Origin: an uncultured Flavobacteriaceae bacterium
Lineage (GTDB): Bacteria > Bacteroidota > Bacteroidia > Flavobacteriales > Flavobacteriaceae
Direction: 5' to 3'
Assembly (NCBI GenBank): GCA_947495135.1
Contig: CANLXN010000003.1
Location: forward strand, 124,001-188,000
DNA: 64,000 bases
The notes beneath the pieces were generated by a model. It saw only the letters and a list, made by a program, of their open reading frames with translations, was not told the origin of the DNA and searched no databases. This document shows, one piece after another, positions 1 to 8,021 of this stretch; positions within the stretch are counted from its first letter, which is position 1; the number at the start of each line of letters is the position of its first letter. Made by a program: the position numbers and the translations under genes.

Positions 1-1903
1 ACCAGTTATTCTTCCAATTTATATAACCATTCATCTCATATTGAATACGGTTATAATTACCGTCAAAATCGAATTGTGTAAATTGATTTAAACCTACGTT
101 TGCTTGTCGAAACCAAGTTGTTGGCTTATTCCAAAGGCGCCTCACATTGGTGTATTGTTGAATTCGATCCGCTCTTCTTAAAAATCCGATATCGTTCAAC
201 TCCAATTCTGGAGAGCGCCAATTACCTCCAACATTATATCGCCAATTACCTCCACCACCTTTACCAACTTCAAAGCTTCCTCCAGTACCTGTGAGGGATG
301 TTTTTGTTTCGTCCACTGCTACATGCCCTGCGTCTACTCTTTGAAACAGGTGGGTTAAAGAGTTTTGTGTAAGCGCTATGGCTTCCTCACTTCCCTTAAC
401 GTTACTAAAGGTAAACTTTCCATTCGCGTAGTATTTTCTTTCTTTCCAATTATGTTGGGCATCGAGTCCACCGGAGAAAGCAGACTCTCTTAGAAAATCT
501 AAATCACCTTCAAGATTGCGTTTAGTGTATGTCGCAATTCCTCCTATAAAACTATTGTTATTATTAAAGTCTTGCTGAAGACGCACTACTGAATAGCTCG
601 TAAGCGGCTCTACCAACTCTTCCCTGTTTTCACCTACTTCTTCTAAATTCTCTAGAACATCGTCTCTATTATCAAGTTCGATTTTTGCAAACTCCTTTGC
701 CGTAACACTTTGAAGGGCCCCTACAGATAGTCCGTTTTTGGTTTTTCCACTAAATTTAGCCGCTCCCAAAATGGTCGTATTATTTGGAAAATCTTCGAAT
801 TCCCCTTTACCTCCATCTGATGTAGTAAATCCTTGAGGTGTGCGCCCTATTCGTCTTGAAAAGAAAAGATTGTCTGCGCCTCCACCTACTCTAAAATCAA
901 ATACGTTTTTATTTTCGACAAAAAACGGGCGACGTTCTTCAAAAAATATTTCGAATCCATCCAGTGCAATCGCTCCTGGATCTGCATCTACCTGTCCAAA
1001 GTCAGGATTTATAGTTAGGTCGAGTGTGAGATCATTCGTAATTCCAATTTTTGCATCTAAACCAGCGGCCAGACCCGTATCACTGCCATCCCTAAAAGGA
1101 TTTCCAACTTCCTCTTCAAAGGTGTCTAATTGTCCCACTAAATAAGGCTGAATTTCCAATTGCTTTTGTGGCTTTATGCCTTTAATCCCTCTTAATTCTC
1201 CAAATTCGCTTACCCAACCAGGTGGGTTTGCAGGAATGGGCTGCCAAGTAGATCGTTCTTCATTTCTGAAATAACGCCGAGTAGATTGAATTCCCCATAG
1301 CTGCTCGTCGTCATTCCCAAAACGCAATTGACTAAGTGGAATTCTGAATTCTGCCGTCCATCCGTCGTCATTGATCGCCGTGCTAAGGTACCAGATTGGA
1401 TTCCAACTACTATCAAAATTTCCATTATTGGAAATAAACTCATCTCCTTTCACTCCAGAAACAGATGCTGTAAATGAAAACCCTGTTCTATCATCATTAT
1501 AACTATCGATATTCAACTCAACCCAATCCCCTGGAAAATCGTCACGACGTCCCATTCGTCTTTCAATGGTAGATGGGTCGGCTTGATAGCATTTAAAAGC
1601 GACATATAAGTTTTTATCGTCATAGGCAATCTTCATTTTCGTTTGCTCCGTTGGTGCACTACCGACATCAGGTTCAAACTCTACATAATCTGTGGTCCAT
1701 TCTACTTTATTCCATGCTGGCTCATCTAAAATTCCATCTATTACTATTCCTTCGGTTCCAGCGATTGAAGCCGTGGTGTAAGTACGTCTTTCATAGGAAA
1801 CAGTAGTGTCTTTCTTTTGCTCATTTGTAGCGGTATTTTGGGCGGTGGAGGCAGCAATTCCGAAGAAAAAAGAAAGAATTACTAGGTGTTTTCTAAAATT
1901 CAT
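1..1903 (-). CDS. DUF5916 / family 9 carbohydrate-binding-like outer-membrane protein, 3'-truncated by the window
   Basis: I translated the minus strand from the ATG at 1901-1903 and it stays open to the left edge, so about 634 residues are seen and the C-terminus is missing. The N-terminus is a signal peptide ending in STAQ (about residues 1-22). A family 9 carbohydrate-binding-like beta-sandwich follows (about 45-240; ILDEPAWNKVEW near its start). Next come the DUF5916 hallmarks NPDFGQVDADP (about 298) and EERRPFFVEN (about 320), and FSRRIGRTPQ. Family members are exported and predicted to form an outer-membrane barrel, often beside peptidases, with no established reaction. A Gly-rich loop lies near the visible end. 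No strong promoter is visible; an imperfect TAATCTTG is at 1944-1951. Family call is firm, function unknown. Confidence 0.9.
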   Translation of the reverse strand, partial: MNFRKHLVILSFFFGIAASTAQNTATNEQKKDTTVSYERRTYTTASIAGTEGIVIDGILDEPAWNKVEWTTDYVEFEPDVGSAPTEQTKMKIAYDDKNLYVAFKCYQADPSTIERRMGRRDDFPGDWVELNIDSYNDDRTGFSFTASVSGVKGDEFISNNGNFDSSWNPIWYLSTAINDDGWTAEFRIPLSQLRFGNDDEQLWGIQSTRRYFRNEERSTWQPIPANPPGWVSEFGELRGIKGIKPQKQLEIQPYLVGQLDTFEEEVGNPFRDGSDTGLAAGLDAKIGITNDLTLDLTINPDFGQVDADPGAIALDGFEIFFEERRPFFVENKNVFDFRVGGGADNLFFSRRIGRTPQGFTTSDGGKGEFEDFPNNTTILGAAKFSGKTKNGLSVGALQSVTAKEFAKIELDNRDDVLENLEEVGENREELVEPLTSYSVVRLQQDFNNNNSFIGGIATYTKRNLEGDLDFLRESAFSGGLDAQHNWKERKYYANGKFTFSNVKGSEEAIALTQNSLTHLFQRVDAGHVAVDETKTSLTGTGGSFEVGKGGGGNWRYNVGGNWRSPELELNDIGFLRRADRIQQYTNVRRLWNKPTTWFRQANVGLNQFTQFDFDGNYNRIQYEMNGYINWKNNW

Positions 1904-2039
1904 GGTTGTAAGTTGATAGATCGTTGTATAATAGACCAGAATTCAAGATTAGCGTGACAGTTTTAGTTGTTAATTAAGATAATTTTAACTTTTATAAAAA
2001 ATCCTGTTTCCTCCGCATTAAAATTTCAAGAACAGCACA

Positions 2040-2069
2040 TTGCTATTCAAATAAATAACATTACATTTG
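2040..2069 (+). promoter_or_regulatory. rplM promoter, Bacteroidota sigma-A type
   Basis: TTG at 2040-2042, 19 nt spacer, TACATTTG at 2062-2069: a full match to the Bacteroidota -33/-7 consensus. It predicts a leader of about 48 nt before the rplM ATG, long enough for translational feedback. Confidence 0.75.
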
Positions 2070-2121
2070 CAGCCCTTTTTGAAGGGAAAAAACTATTTAT
2101 TAATTATTGACAAAAAACTAA

Positions 2122-2577
2122 ATGGATACATTAAGTTACAAAACAGTATCTGCTAATAAGGCTACCGTTAACAAAGAATGGTTGCTAGTAGATGCGGACG
2201 GACAAACATTGGGTCGTCTTGCAAGCGAGGTTGCTAAAGTACTTCGAGGCAAACACAAACCAAATTTTACTCCACACGTAGATTGCGGTGACAACGTTAT
2301 CATTATTAACGCTGCTAAGATCAATCTAACTGGAAACAAATGGACAGATAAGGAATATATCCGTCACACAGGCTACCCTGGTGGACAGCGCTCATTAACT
2401 GCAAGAGAGTTATATGGCAAAGATCCAGCTAGACTTGTAGAAAAATCTGTAAAAGGAATGCTACCTAAAAATAAATTAGGTGCTGCTATTTTCAGAAATC
2501 TAAAAGTATATGCAGGCGCAGAGCACGATCAAGAGGCTCAAAAACCAAGAGTAATCACCTTTAACGACAAGAAGTAA
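2122..2577 (+). CDS. rplM: 50S ribosomal protein L13
   Basis: Structural protein of the large ribosomal subunit, an early 23S rRNA binder. The 151-residue product has the usual family length and the conserved core [19 protein letters not shown] (about 30-48), then [13 protein letters not shown] and HTGYPGG. The ATG at 2122 follows a consensus promoter. Its stop overlaps the start of rpsI by one base (TAATG), so the two are translationally coupled, the widespread rplM-rpsI pair. High confidence. Confidence 0.98.
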   Translation: MDTLSYKTVSANKATVNKEWLLVDADGQTLGRLASEVAKVLRGKHKPNFTPHVDCGDNVIIINAAKINLTGNKWTDKEYIRHTGYPGGQRSLTARELYGKDPARLVEKSVKGMLPKNKLGAAIFRNLKVYAGAEHDQEAQKPRVITFNDKK

Positions 2578-2963
2578 TGGATACAATTCACAAAATTGGT
2601 AGAAGAAAAACCGCTGTTGCTCGTATTTACCTTTCAGAAGGAAAAGGGAACATCACGATTAACAACCGCGAACTAGATAATTACTTTACTACTGCTACTT
2701 TAAGATATAAAGTACAACAACCATTGGCTTTGACCGATAACGAAAAAGCGTTTGACATCAAAGTGAATGTTTTTGGTGGTGGTATTACTGGACAAGCAGA
2801 AGCAATTCGCTTGGCTATTTCTCGTGCAATGTGCGAGTTAAACGAAGAAAACAGAGGACTTCTTAAGCCTGAAGGATTACTTACAAGAGACCCAAGAATG
2901 GTTGAACGTAAGAAATTTGGTCAGAAGAAAGCACGTAAGAAATTCCAATTCTCGAAACGTTAA
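2577..2963 (+). CDS. rpsI: 30S ribosomal protein S9
   Basis: Small-subunit protein whose C-terminal tail reaches the P-site tRNA. The 128-residue product opens with HKIGRRKTAVARIYL and ends with the diagnostic basic tail KKARKKFQFSKR, whose terminal SKR is nearly universal. It is coupled to rplM by a one-base overlap and shares its promoter. A 186-nt spacer with RNA structure separates it from rpsB. High confidence. Confidence 0.98.
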   Translation: MDTIHKIGRRKTAVARIYLSEGKGNITINNRELDNYFTTATLRYKVQQPLALTDNEKAFDIKVNVFGGGITGQAEAIRLAISRAMCELNEENRGLLKPEGLLTRDPRMVERKKFGQKKARKKFQFSKR

Positions 2964-3149
2964 TATTTATTCAATTCAATTGGGTGTCTCATTGGAGATG
3001 CCCAGTTGCTTTGGCTCAAGTTCATATTTTTATTTAATCAAGCTGTTCGTTTCTACCCTTGCCGGTAGAGGCATTAGTTTAGCATCTAAATCAAGTCCGC
3101 TCGACGGAACGATTGAAATCTAAATTTACAGAACGTAAACTAAAACAAA
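2964..3149 (+). promoter_or_regulatory. structured rpsB leader, candidate autoregulatory RNA
   Basis: Gene-free spacer before rpsB. Visible helices: an imperfect hairpin 2981-3004 (TGGG..CCCA and TCTC..GAGA); TCTACC 3052-3057 with GGTAGA 3064-3069; TTTAG 3078-3082 with CTAAA 3086-3090; a closing stem GTTCGT 3045-3050 with ACGGAAC 3104-3110 (one bulged G); and an alternative TCCG/CGGA helix at about 3096-3108 that excludes the closing stem. S2 is known to autoregulate rpsB in gammaproteobacteria through its leader. That this RNA does so is inference. No clear TAnnTTTG is present; TTGCTTTG at about 3006-3013 is a one-mismatch candidate. Confidence 0.4.
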
Positions 3150-3959
3150 ATGGCAAACAACAAAGAAGTTAAGGAACTCCTTGACGCTGGTGTACACTTT
3201 GGTCACCTAACTAGAAAATGGAATCCAAACATGGCTCCTTACATTTATATGGAGCGTAACGGGATTCACATTATTAATCTCTACAAAACTGCTGCTAAAA
3301 TCGAAGAAGCTAATGAAGCTCTTAAGAAAATTGCAGCCAGCGGAAGAAAAATTCTTTTCGTAGCTACTAAAAAACAAGCTAAAGACATCGTTGCTGAAAA
3401 AGCAAAGAACGCTAACATGCCTTACATCACAGAAAGATGGCCTGGTGGAATGTTAACTAACTTTGTTACTATCCGTAAAGCTGTTAAAAAAATGACTTCT
3501 ATCGACAGAATGAAGGCAGATGGAACTTTCTTGACTCTTTCTAAAAAAGAGCGTTTGGCTGTTGATCGTACAAGAGCTAAATTGGAAAAGAACTTAGGTT
3601 CTATTACAGACATGAGTCGTCTTCCTGGAGCTTTGTTTATCGTTGATACTACTCGTGAGCATATTGCAGTGGCGGAAGCTTTAAAACTGAACATTCCAAT
3701 TTTTGCGATGGTAGATACTAATAGCGACCCACGTCCTATTGACTATGTAATCCCGTCGAATGATGATGCTTCAAAATCTATTGAAAAAGTAATCTCTAGT
3801 GTAACGAACGCAGTAATTGAAGGTTTAGCTGAGAGAAAAGCTGGAAAAGATGGAAAAGAAGGTGCTGAAACTTCTAATGAGACAGCGCCAAAAGCAGAAA
3901 AAACAGTAAGAAAAAGAGCGACTAAAAAAGCTCCTGTAGCTGCTAAAGAAGAAGAATAA
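3150..3959 (+). CDS. rpsB: 30S ribosomal protein S2
   Basis: Small-subunit protein bridging head and body of the 30S particle and needed for S1 docking. The 269-residue product has the family signatures VHFGHLTRKWNPNMAPYIY (about 16-34), ERWPGGMLTNF (about 93-103) and PIFAMVDTNSDP. The last 45 residues are Lys/Ala/Glu-rich, a low-complexity extension beyond the usual core of about 225. It precedes tsf as in most bacteria, separated by a long-stem hairpin. High confidence. Confidence 0.98.
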   Translation: MANNKEVKELLDAGVHFGHLTRKWNPNMAPYIYMERNGIHIINLYKTAAKIEEANEALKKIAASGRKILFVATKKQAKDIVAEKAKNANMPYITERWPGGMLTNFVTIRKAVKKMTSIDRMKADGTFLTLSKKERLAVDRTRAKLEKNLGSITDMSRLPGALFIVDTTREHIAVAEALKLNIPIFAMVDTNSDPRPIDYVIPSNDDASKSIEKVISSVTNAVIEGLAERKAGKDGKEGAETSNETAPKAEKTVRKRATKKAPVAAKEEE

Positions 3960-3981
3960 ATTACAATTTCAGAAAGTAAAT

Positions 3982-4060
3982 AAGTCGTTTAGTTTTTTAT
4001 TCTGTCTCAACTTCTGCAGCATGCCAGGAGTGATAGAGATAAATTTAAACGACTTTTTTT
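3982..4060 (+). terminator. rpsB-tsf intergenic hairpin with U-run, attenuator-like
   Basis: AAGTCGTTTA at 3982-3991 is exactly complementary to TAAACGACTT at 4046-4055. The second arm runs into seven T's ending at 4060, and the apical region is about 54 nt. This looks like a partial terminator that would lower tsf relative to rpsB transcription. No TAnnTTTG promoter is seen between the genes. Confidence 0.55.
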
Positions 4061-4089
4061 AAATAATATAAATACTAAAACTTAATACG

Positions 4090-5055
4090 ATGGTAAAAGT
4101 AACCGCCGCAGAAGTAAACGAATTAAGAAAGAAAACCGGAGCTGGAATGATGGACTGTAAAAAGGCATTAGTTGAAGCAGAAGGAAATATGGATAAAGCA
4201 ATCGAAGTTCTTCGTAAAAAAGGACAAAAAATTGCTGAAAAAAGAGCAGACAGAGACTCTAGTGAAGGTGCTGTAATCGCACTAGTAAACGATGCCGCAA
4301 ACAAAGGAGTAATTGTTTCTTTGAATTGTGAAACAGATTTTGTTGCCAAAAACGATTCTTATGTGGCTATGGCCCGTAAAATGGCTGAAGTAGCATTAAA
4401 CACATCTTCAAAAGAAGAGTTCTTAGCTGCAGATTTCGAAGGAATGACTGTTACTGAGAAGCTAATAGAGCAAACAGGTGTTATTGGTGAAAAACTGGAA
4501 ATTGGTGGTTTCGAAATTTTAGAGGCTCCGTTTGTAGGTTCTTACATTCACGGAAATAAGATTGGTGCTTTAACCGGTCTTTCTGCAGCAATTGATGGTG
4601 CCGCTGAAATCGCAAAAAGCGTTTCTATGCAAGTAGCGTCTATGGGAGCAACCACACTTTCATACAAAGATTTCGATCCTGCATTTATCGCTTCTGAAAC
4701 GGAAGCAAGAATTGCCGTAATTGAAAAAGAGAATATCGAGCTCGGACGTTTAGGAAAAACGCTTAAAAACGTTCCCGAATACATCTCTATGGCTCAATTA
4801 ACTCCAGAGGTTCTAGCCAAAGCGGAAGAAGCTGCCAAAGCAGAACTAAAAGCAGAAGGAAAACCAGAACAAATCTGGGATAGAATTCTTCCTGGTAAAA
4901 TGGATCGTTATATCAGTGATAACACTACTCTTGATCAAGAACAATGTTTATTAGATCAAAACTTTATTATGGACGACAAGCAGAATGTTGCCGAGTTCGT
5001 TGCTAGTAAAGGTGATGTTAGTGTTGTTGGTTTTAAGAGAGTATCTTTAGCTTAA
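4090..5055 (+). CDS. tsf: translation elongation factor Ts
   Basis: Guanine nucleotide exchange factor that recycles EF-Tu-GDP. The 321-residue product has the N-terminal UBA-like module with the signature LRKKTGAGMMDCKKAL (about 12-27). The first core subdomain carries the EF-Tu-contacting NCETDFVAKND (about 79-89), and a complete second half follows ending in VVGFKRVSLA. It probably shares rpsB transcription through the preceding hairpin and ends at a strong terminator. High confidence. Confidence 0.98.
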   Translation: MVKVTAAEVNELRKKTGAGMMDCKKALVEAEGNMDKAIEVLRKKGQKIAEKRADRDSSEGAVIALVNDAANKGVIVSLNCETDFVAKNDSYVAMARKMAEVALNTSSKEEFLAADFEGMTVTEKLIEQTGVIGEKLEIGGFEILEAPFVGSYIHGNKIGALTGLSAAIDGAAEIAKSVSMQVASMGATTLSYKDFDPAFIASETEARIAVIEKENIELGRLGKTLKNVPEYISMAQLTPEVLAKAEEAAKAELKAEGKPEQIWDRILPGKMDRYISDNTTLDQEQCLLDQNFIMDDKQNVAEFVASKGDVSVVGFKRVSLA

Positions 5056-5075
5056 CACACAAACTATTTTATATA

Positions 5076-5110
5076 AACCGTTTCATACCAAGGTATGAGA
5101 CGGTTTTTTT
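5076..5110 (+). terminator. rho-independent terminator after tsf
   Basis: Stem AACCGT-T-TCATACC / GGTATGA-G-ACGGTT with a 2-nt tip and one G-U-type mismatch, followed by a T-run. It closes the ribosomal/tsf unit. Confidence 0.85.
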
Positions 5111-5173
5111 ATGCCCACTTATTTCAACAAAAGAAAACGCCCAGACTTTTAAGAATAATAACCAATGATTCAT

Positions 5174-5181
5174 TATTTTTG
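5174..5181 (+). promoter_or_regulatory. pyrH -7 element
   Basis: TATTTTTG fits TAnnTTTG and lies 17 nt before the pyrH ATG, just after the tsf terminator. No TTG is seen at the -33 distance, so the promoter is only partly supported. Confidence 0.5.
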
Positions 5182-5198
5182 TGACGTAAAATTCCACC

Positions 5199-5906
5199 AT
5201 GCAATACAAAAGAATACTTCTGAAGTTATCTGGCGAAGCCCTAATGGGTAACCGACAGTACGGTATAGATCCTGAAAGACTTCAAGAATACGCACAAGAT
5301 ATCAAACAAATTACCGAGATGGGCGTGCAAGTCGCCATCGTTATTGGTGGAGGAAATATCTTTCGAGGTGTTTCTGGTGCCAGCAGAGGAATGGATCGGG
5401 TACAAGGAGATCACATGGGAATGTTAGCCACCGTAATCAACGGATTGGCATTACAAAGCGCATTGGAAGATGAAGATGTTCCAACAAGATTGCAAAGTGC
5501 CATTAAGATCAACGAAGTGGCCGAGCCTTTTATTCGCAGAAAAGCAGTGCGACATCTTGAAAAAGGACGCGTTGTAATCTTTGGTGGAGGTACAGGGAAC
5601 CCTTATTTCACTACAGATAGCGCCGCGGTACTTCGTGCAATTGAAATAGAGGCAGATGTAATCCTTAAAGGAACCCGTGTTGACGGTATTTACACGAGCG
5701 ACCCTGAAAAAGACGATAGTGCAACCAAATTCGATTTTATCAGTTTCGATGATGTATTAAAAAAAGGACTGAAAGTAATGGATACAACCGCTTTTACTTT
5801 AAGTCAGGAAAACGAATTACCAATTATTGTATTTGACATGAATACCCGCGGCAACTTATTGAAGGTTGTTTCTGGTGAAAATATTGGAACAAAAGTAAAT
5901 TTATAG
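5199..5906 (+). CDS. pyrH: UMP kinase
   Basis: Phosphorylates UMP to UDP with ATP in the cytoplasm, supplying pyrimidine nucleotides. The 235-residue product belongs to the bacterial amino-acid-kinase-fold UMP kinases: KLSGEAL at the N-terminus (about 9-15), [10 protein letters not shown] (about 47-56), [16 protein letters not shown] (about 71-86) and [13 protein letters not shown] (about 130-142). The ATG at 5199 lies about 13 nt after the start point predicted from the -7 element. It sits upstream of frr, a common arrangement. High confidence. Confidence 0.97.
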   Translation: MQYKRILLKLSGEALMGNRQYGIDPERLQEYAQDIKQITEMGVQVAIVIGGGNIFRGVSGASRGMDRVQGDHMGMLATVINGLALQSALEDEDVPTRLQSAIKINEVAEPFIRRKAVRHLEKGRVVIFGGGTGNPYFTTDSAAVLRAIEIEADVILKGTRVDGIYTSDPEKDDSATKFDFISFDDVLKKGLKVMDTTAFTLSQENELPIIVFDMNTRGNLLKVVSGENIGTKVNL

Positions 5907-6003
5907 GCTTCTCCAGAAGCGCCCCATTTAGAATTATAGACACATATTGTTTGGTTTGACAAGGATCGAAGACTCGATCGAAGTCAAATTTTTGGAATAA
6001 TTA

Positions 6004-6032
6004 TTGTATTTCCTAAGAAAAATTTAACTTTG
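6004..6032 (+). promoter_or_regulatory. frr promoter abutting the start codon
   Basis: TTG at 6004-6006, 18 nt spacer, TAACTTTG at 6025-6032: a full consensus. The frr ATG at 6036 is only 3 nt after the -7 element, so a transcript from here would be leaderless or nearly so. frr may also be reached from pyrH. Confidence 0.65.
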
Positions 6033-6035
6033 AAT

Positions 6036-6590
6036 ATGGAAGAAGAAATTCAATTTATAATCGACGGCACAAAAGAAGCCATGGCAAAGGCCTTAACGCA
6101 TCTTGACAAAAAGCTATCTAATATTAGAGCTGGAAAAGCATCTCCAGCCATGCTAAATGGTGTAATGGTTGACTATTATGGAAGCCCAACTCCACTCAGC
6201 CAAGTCGCTAATGTGAATACTCCAGATGGTATGACTATTACAGTGCAGCCATGGGAAAAGGGAATGATTCCTGAAATCGAAAAAGGAATACACCTTGCCA
6301 ACCTTGGGTTTAACCCAATGAACAATGGCGAAAGTGTAATCATTAATGTCCCACCACTTACGGAAGAACGCAGAATAGATTTAGCCAAGCAAGCTAAGGC
6401 AGAGGCTGAAGAAGCGAAAATTGGAGTTAGGAATGACCGTAAAAATGCTAACAACGATATTAAAGAGCTAGACATATCTGAGGATATGAAAAAAAACCTT
6501 GAAATTGATGTTCAGAATATGACCGATCTTCACATCAAAAAAATTGACGAAACCTTCGCTAAGAAAGAAGCGGAAATTATGAAGGTCTAA
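6036..6590 (+). CDS. frr: ribosome recycling factor
   Basis: Splits post-termination ribosomes together with EF-G. I prefer the ATG at 6036 (184 residues, typical for the family) over a TTG six bases upstream that lies inside the -7 element. Motifs are NIRAGKASPAMLNGVMVDYYG (about 31-51, the latter part contacting rRNA), PLSQVANVNTPD and TVQPWEK, with the long helical hairpin of domain I at the C-terminus. It follows pyrH and ends at a strong terminator. High confidence in the gene, moderate in the exact start. Confidence 0.97.
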   Translation: MEEEIQFIIDGTKEAMAKALTHLDKKLSNIRAGKASPAMLNGVMVDYYGSPTPLSQVANVNTPDGMTITVQPWEKGMIPEIEKGIHLANLGFNPMNNGESVIINVPPLTEERRIDLAKQAKAEAEEAKIGVRNDRKNANNDIKELDISEDMKKNLEIDVQNMTDLHIKKIDETFAKKEAEIMKV

Positions 6591-6616
6591 CTGGATGTTT
6601 CGTTAAACAAAACACA

Positions 6617-6646
6617 ATAAAGCGGCTTCATTGCCGCTTTATTTTT
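6617..6646 (+). terminator. rho-independent terminator after frr
   Basis: ATAAAGCGGC / GCCGCTTTAT, 10-bp perfect stem with loop TTCATT and a T-run. Confidence 0.85.
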
Positions 6647-6681
6647 ACTTTGTCTTCTAAAGCTAATTTTATTGTTGAATC

Positions 6682-7947
6682 ATGCGTAATGCGTTTTTTG
6701 CTATTCTTCTTTTCATTGCGCTACCTGCGATTGGACAAAAGCCCGCAATTGTTCAACAAGATTCGACCCAAACTACTAAAACAGTAAAAAAAGAAAGTCC
6801 TTTTTCTACAGGATTCTATCCCCTAGGGTTTTTCGATGTTGATCTTCGATACTTTATAAAATACAATAATTACGAAGCTTTTCGTTTCGGGTTTGGCGGA
6901 ATTACAAACGACAAACTATTTGAAAATTTCAAAATAGGCGGTCATATTGCCTATGGAATTAAAGATAAAGATTTCAAATACAGTCTTGGTGGAAACTATC
7001 GAATTAACAAAGAACACAACACTTGGATAGACCTCTATTATATCAATGACATTAATGAGATTGCAAGCCATAATTATCTTACAGACGCCAGAGTCTATTC
7101 GGTTTTTGAGCCACGTCTGGTTAATATTACACAATTTTACAAACACCGTACCTGGAAAACTTCTATCCAACATGAATTTAATTCGAAGATTTTAGGTGAA
7201 ATGCGTCTTTCCCGAATTAAGATCGATCAAATTGAAAATTATCGATTTTTACTGGATAATACCACTTTTAAAAATTACCATCTTGCTGAAGCAACCGCAT
7301 CTATTCGGATAAGTCCGAAAAGTAAATTCTTTACCACAGATGACGGTCGGGTTGAATATTATGACGGGCTCCCAAAGATAAGTGCGCAAATCACACAGGG
7401 AGTTGCAGGGATTGCAAAGAGTGATTTTACCTATACCAAATTTGGACTAAAACTAGACTACTATATTAAACGTACAAATCTCTCTTCTACCAATTTCATT
7501 TTGGAAGGTAATCTTGCACTAGGCGAGGTGCCACTTACCCACCTCTATCACGCCTATCCAAATAGCCCTACAAAAGATGAAATTTTGCAGCGTTTTTCGG
7601 TGGCCGGAGTGCGTAGTTTTGAGACCATGTATTTTGGAGAGTTCTTTTCAGATCGACTTACCACCCTTCAGGTAAAGCATAGTCTGAGGTATTTTAATTT
7701 TTCAGAGAAAATAAAACCAGAACTTGTTTTTATAAGCAGGCATGCCCTTGGAGATCTTAGCAACAAAGACAGACATCTCGGGTTTGAATTTGACACCCTC
7801 AATCAACTCTATAACGAAACAGGATTCGAATTCAACAAACTCTTCTTTGGCTTTGGCCTCAGCTTTGCATATCGCTATGGATTTTACAATCTTCCAGATT
7901 TTGAAGATAATATTTCTTTCAAGTTTACCTTTAATCTAAAGGTTTAA
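6682..7947 (+). CDS. DUF5686-like outer-membrane beta-barrel protein, short form
   Basis: A 421-residue exported protein with a signal peptide ending in AIGQ (about 1-18). The rest is rich in alternating aromatic/polar strands and ends in FKFTFNLKV, as expected for an outer-membrane barrel. Phrases such as YEAFRFGFGGITNDKLFENF and YGIKDKDFKYSLGG resemble the C-terminal half of DUF5686/CarboxypepD-regulatory proteins, which are usually about 800 residues. Here the N-terminal carboxypeptidase-regulatory-like part is absent and replaced by a short linker, so it looks like a barrel-only relative. No substrate can be inferred. The family assignment is from recalled similarity and is moderate. Confidence 0.7.
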   Translation: MRNAFFAILLFIALPAIGQKPAIVQQDSTQTTKTVKKESPFSTGFYPLGFFDVDLRYFIKYNNYEAFRFGFGGITNDKLFENFKIGGHIAYGIKDKDFKYSLGGNYRINKEHNTWIDLYYINDINEIASHNYLTDARVYSVFEPRLVNITQFYKHRTWKTSIQHEFNSKILGEMRLSRIKIDQIENYRFLLDNTTFKNYHLAEATASIRISPKSKFFTTDDGRVEYYDGLPKISAQITQGVAGIAKSDFTYTKFGLKLDYYIKRTNLSSTNFILEGNLALGEVPLTHLYHAYPNSPTKDEILQRFSVAGVRSFETMYFGEFFSDRLTTLQVKHSLRYFNFSEKIKPELVFISRHALGDLSNKDRHLGFEFDTLNQLYNETGFEFNKLFFGFGLSFAYRYGFYNLPDFEDNISFKFTFNLKV

Positions 7948-7992
7948 AACGAAAATCACCGAATAAAACCGAGTCACGAGCATTAGAATCCT

Positions 7993-8000
7993 TACCTTTG
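7993..8000 (+). promoter_or_regulatory. -7 element for the MMPL-type exporter
   Basis: TACCTTTG matches TAnnTTTG; no TTG at the -33 distance. It predicts initiation near 8005 and so supports the upstream TTG start codon at 8022. Confidence 0.5.
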
Positions 8001-8021
8001 CCCGACTTTTAGGTAGCAGAT

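Noticed and set aside
100-1443. Plus-strand and short minus-strand ORFs within the first 1.9 kb
   Set aside because: They are shadows of the minus-strand DUF5916 gene, which reads continuously with family motifs from 1903 to the left edge.
2056-2069. A TAACATT heptamer in the rplM promoter as another Pho-like box
   Set aside because: It is a single copy, 10 nt from TTTG and out of phase, and the promoter has a normal TTG -33 element.
2107-2121. The rplM leader as another target of the candidate small RNA
   Set aside because: It shares only an A-rich GACAAAAA-CTAAA-like stretch with an extra base and lacks the flanking CG-containing matches; A-rich leaders are common in this genome.
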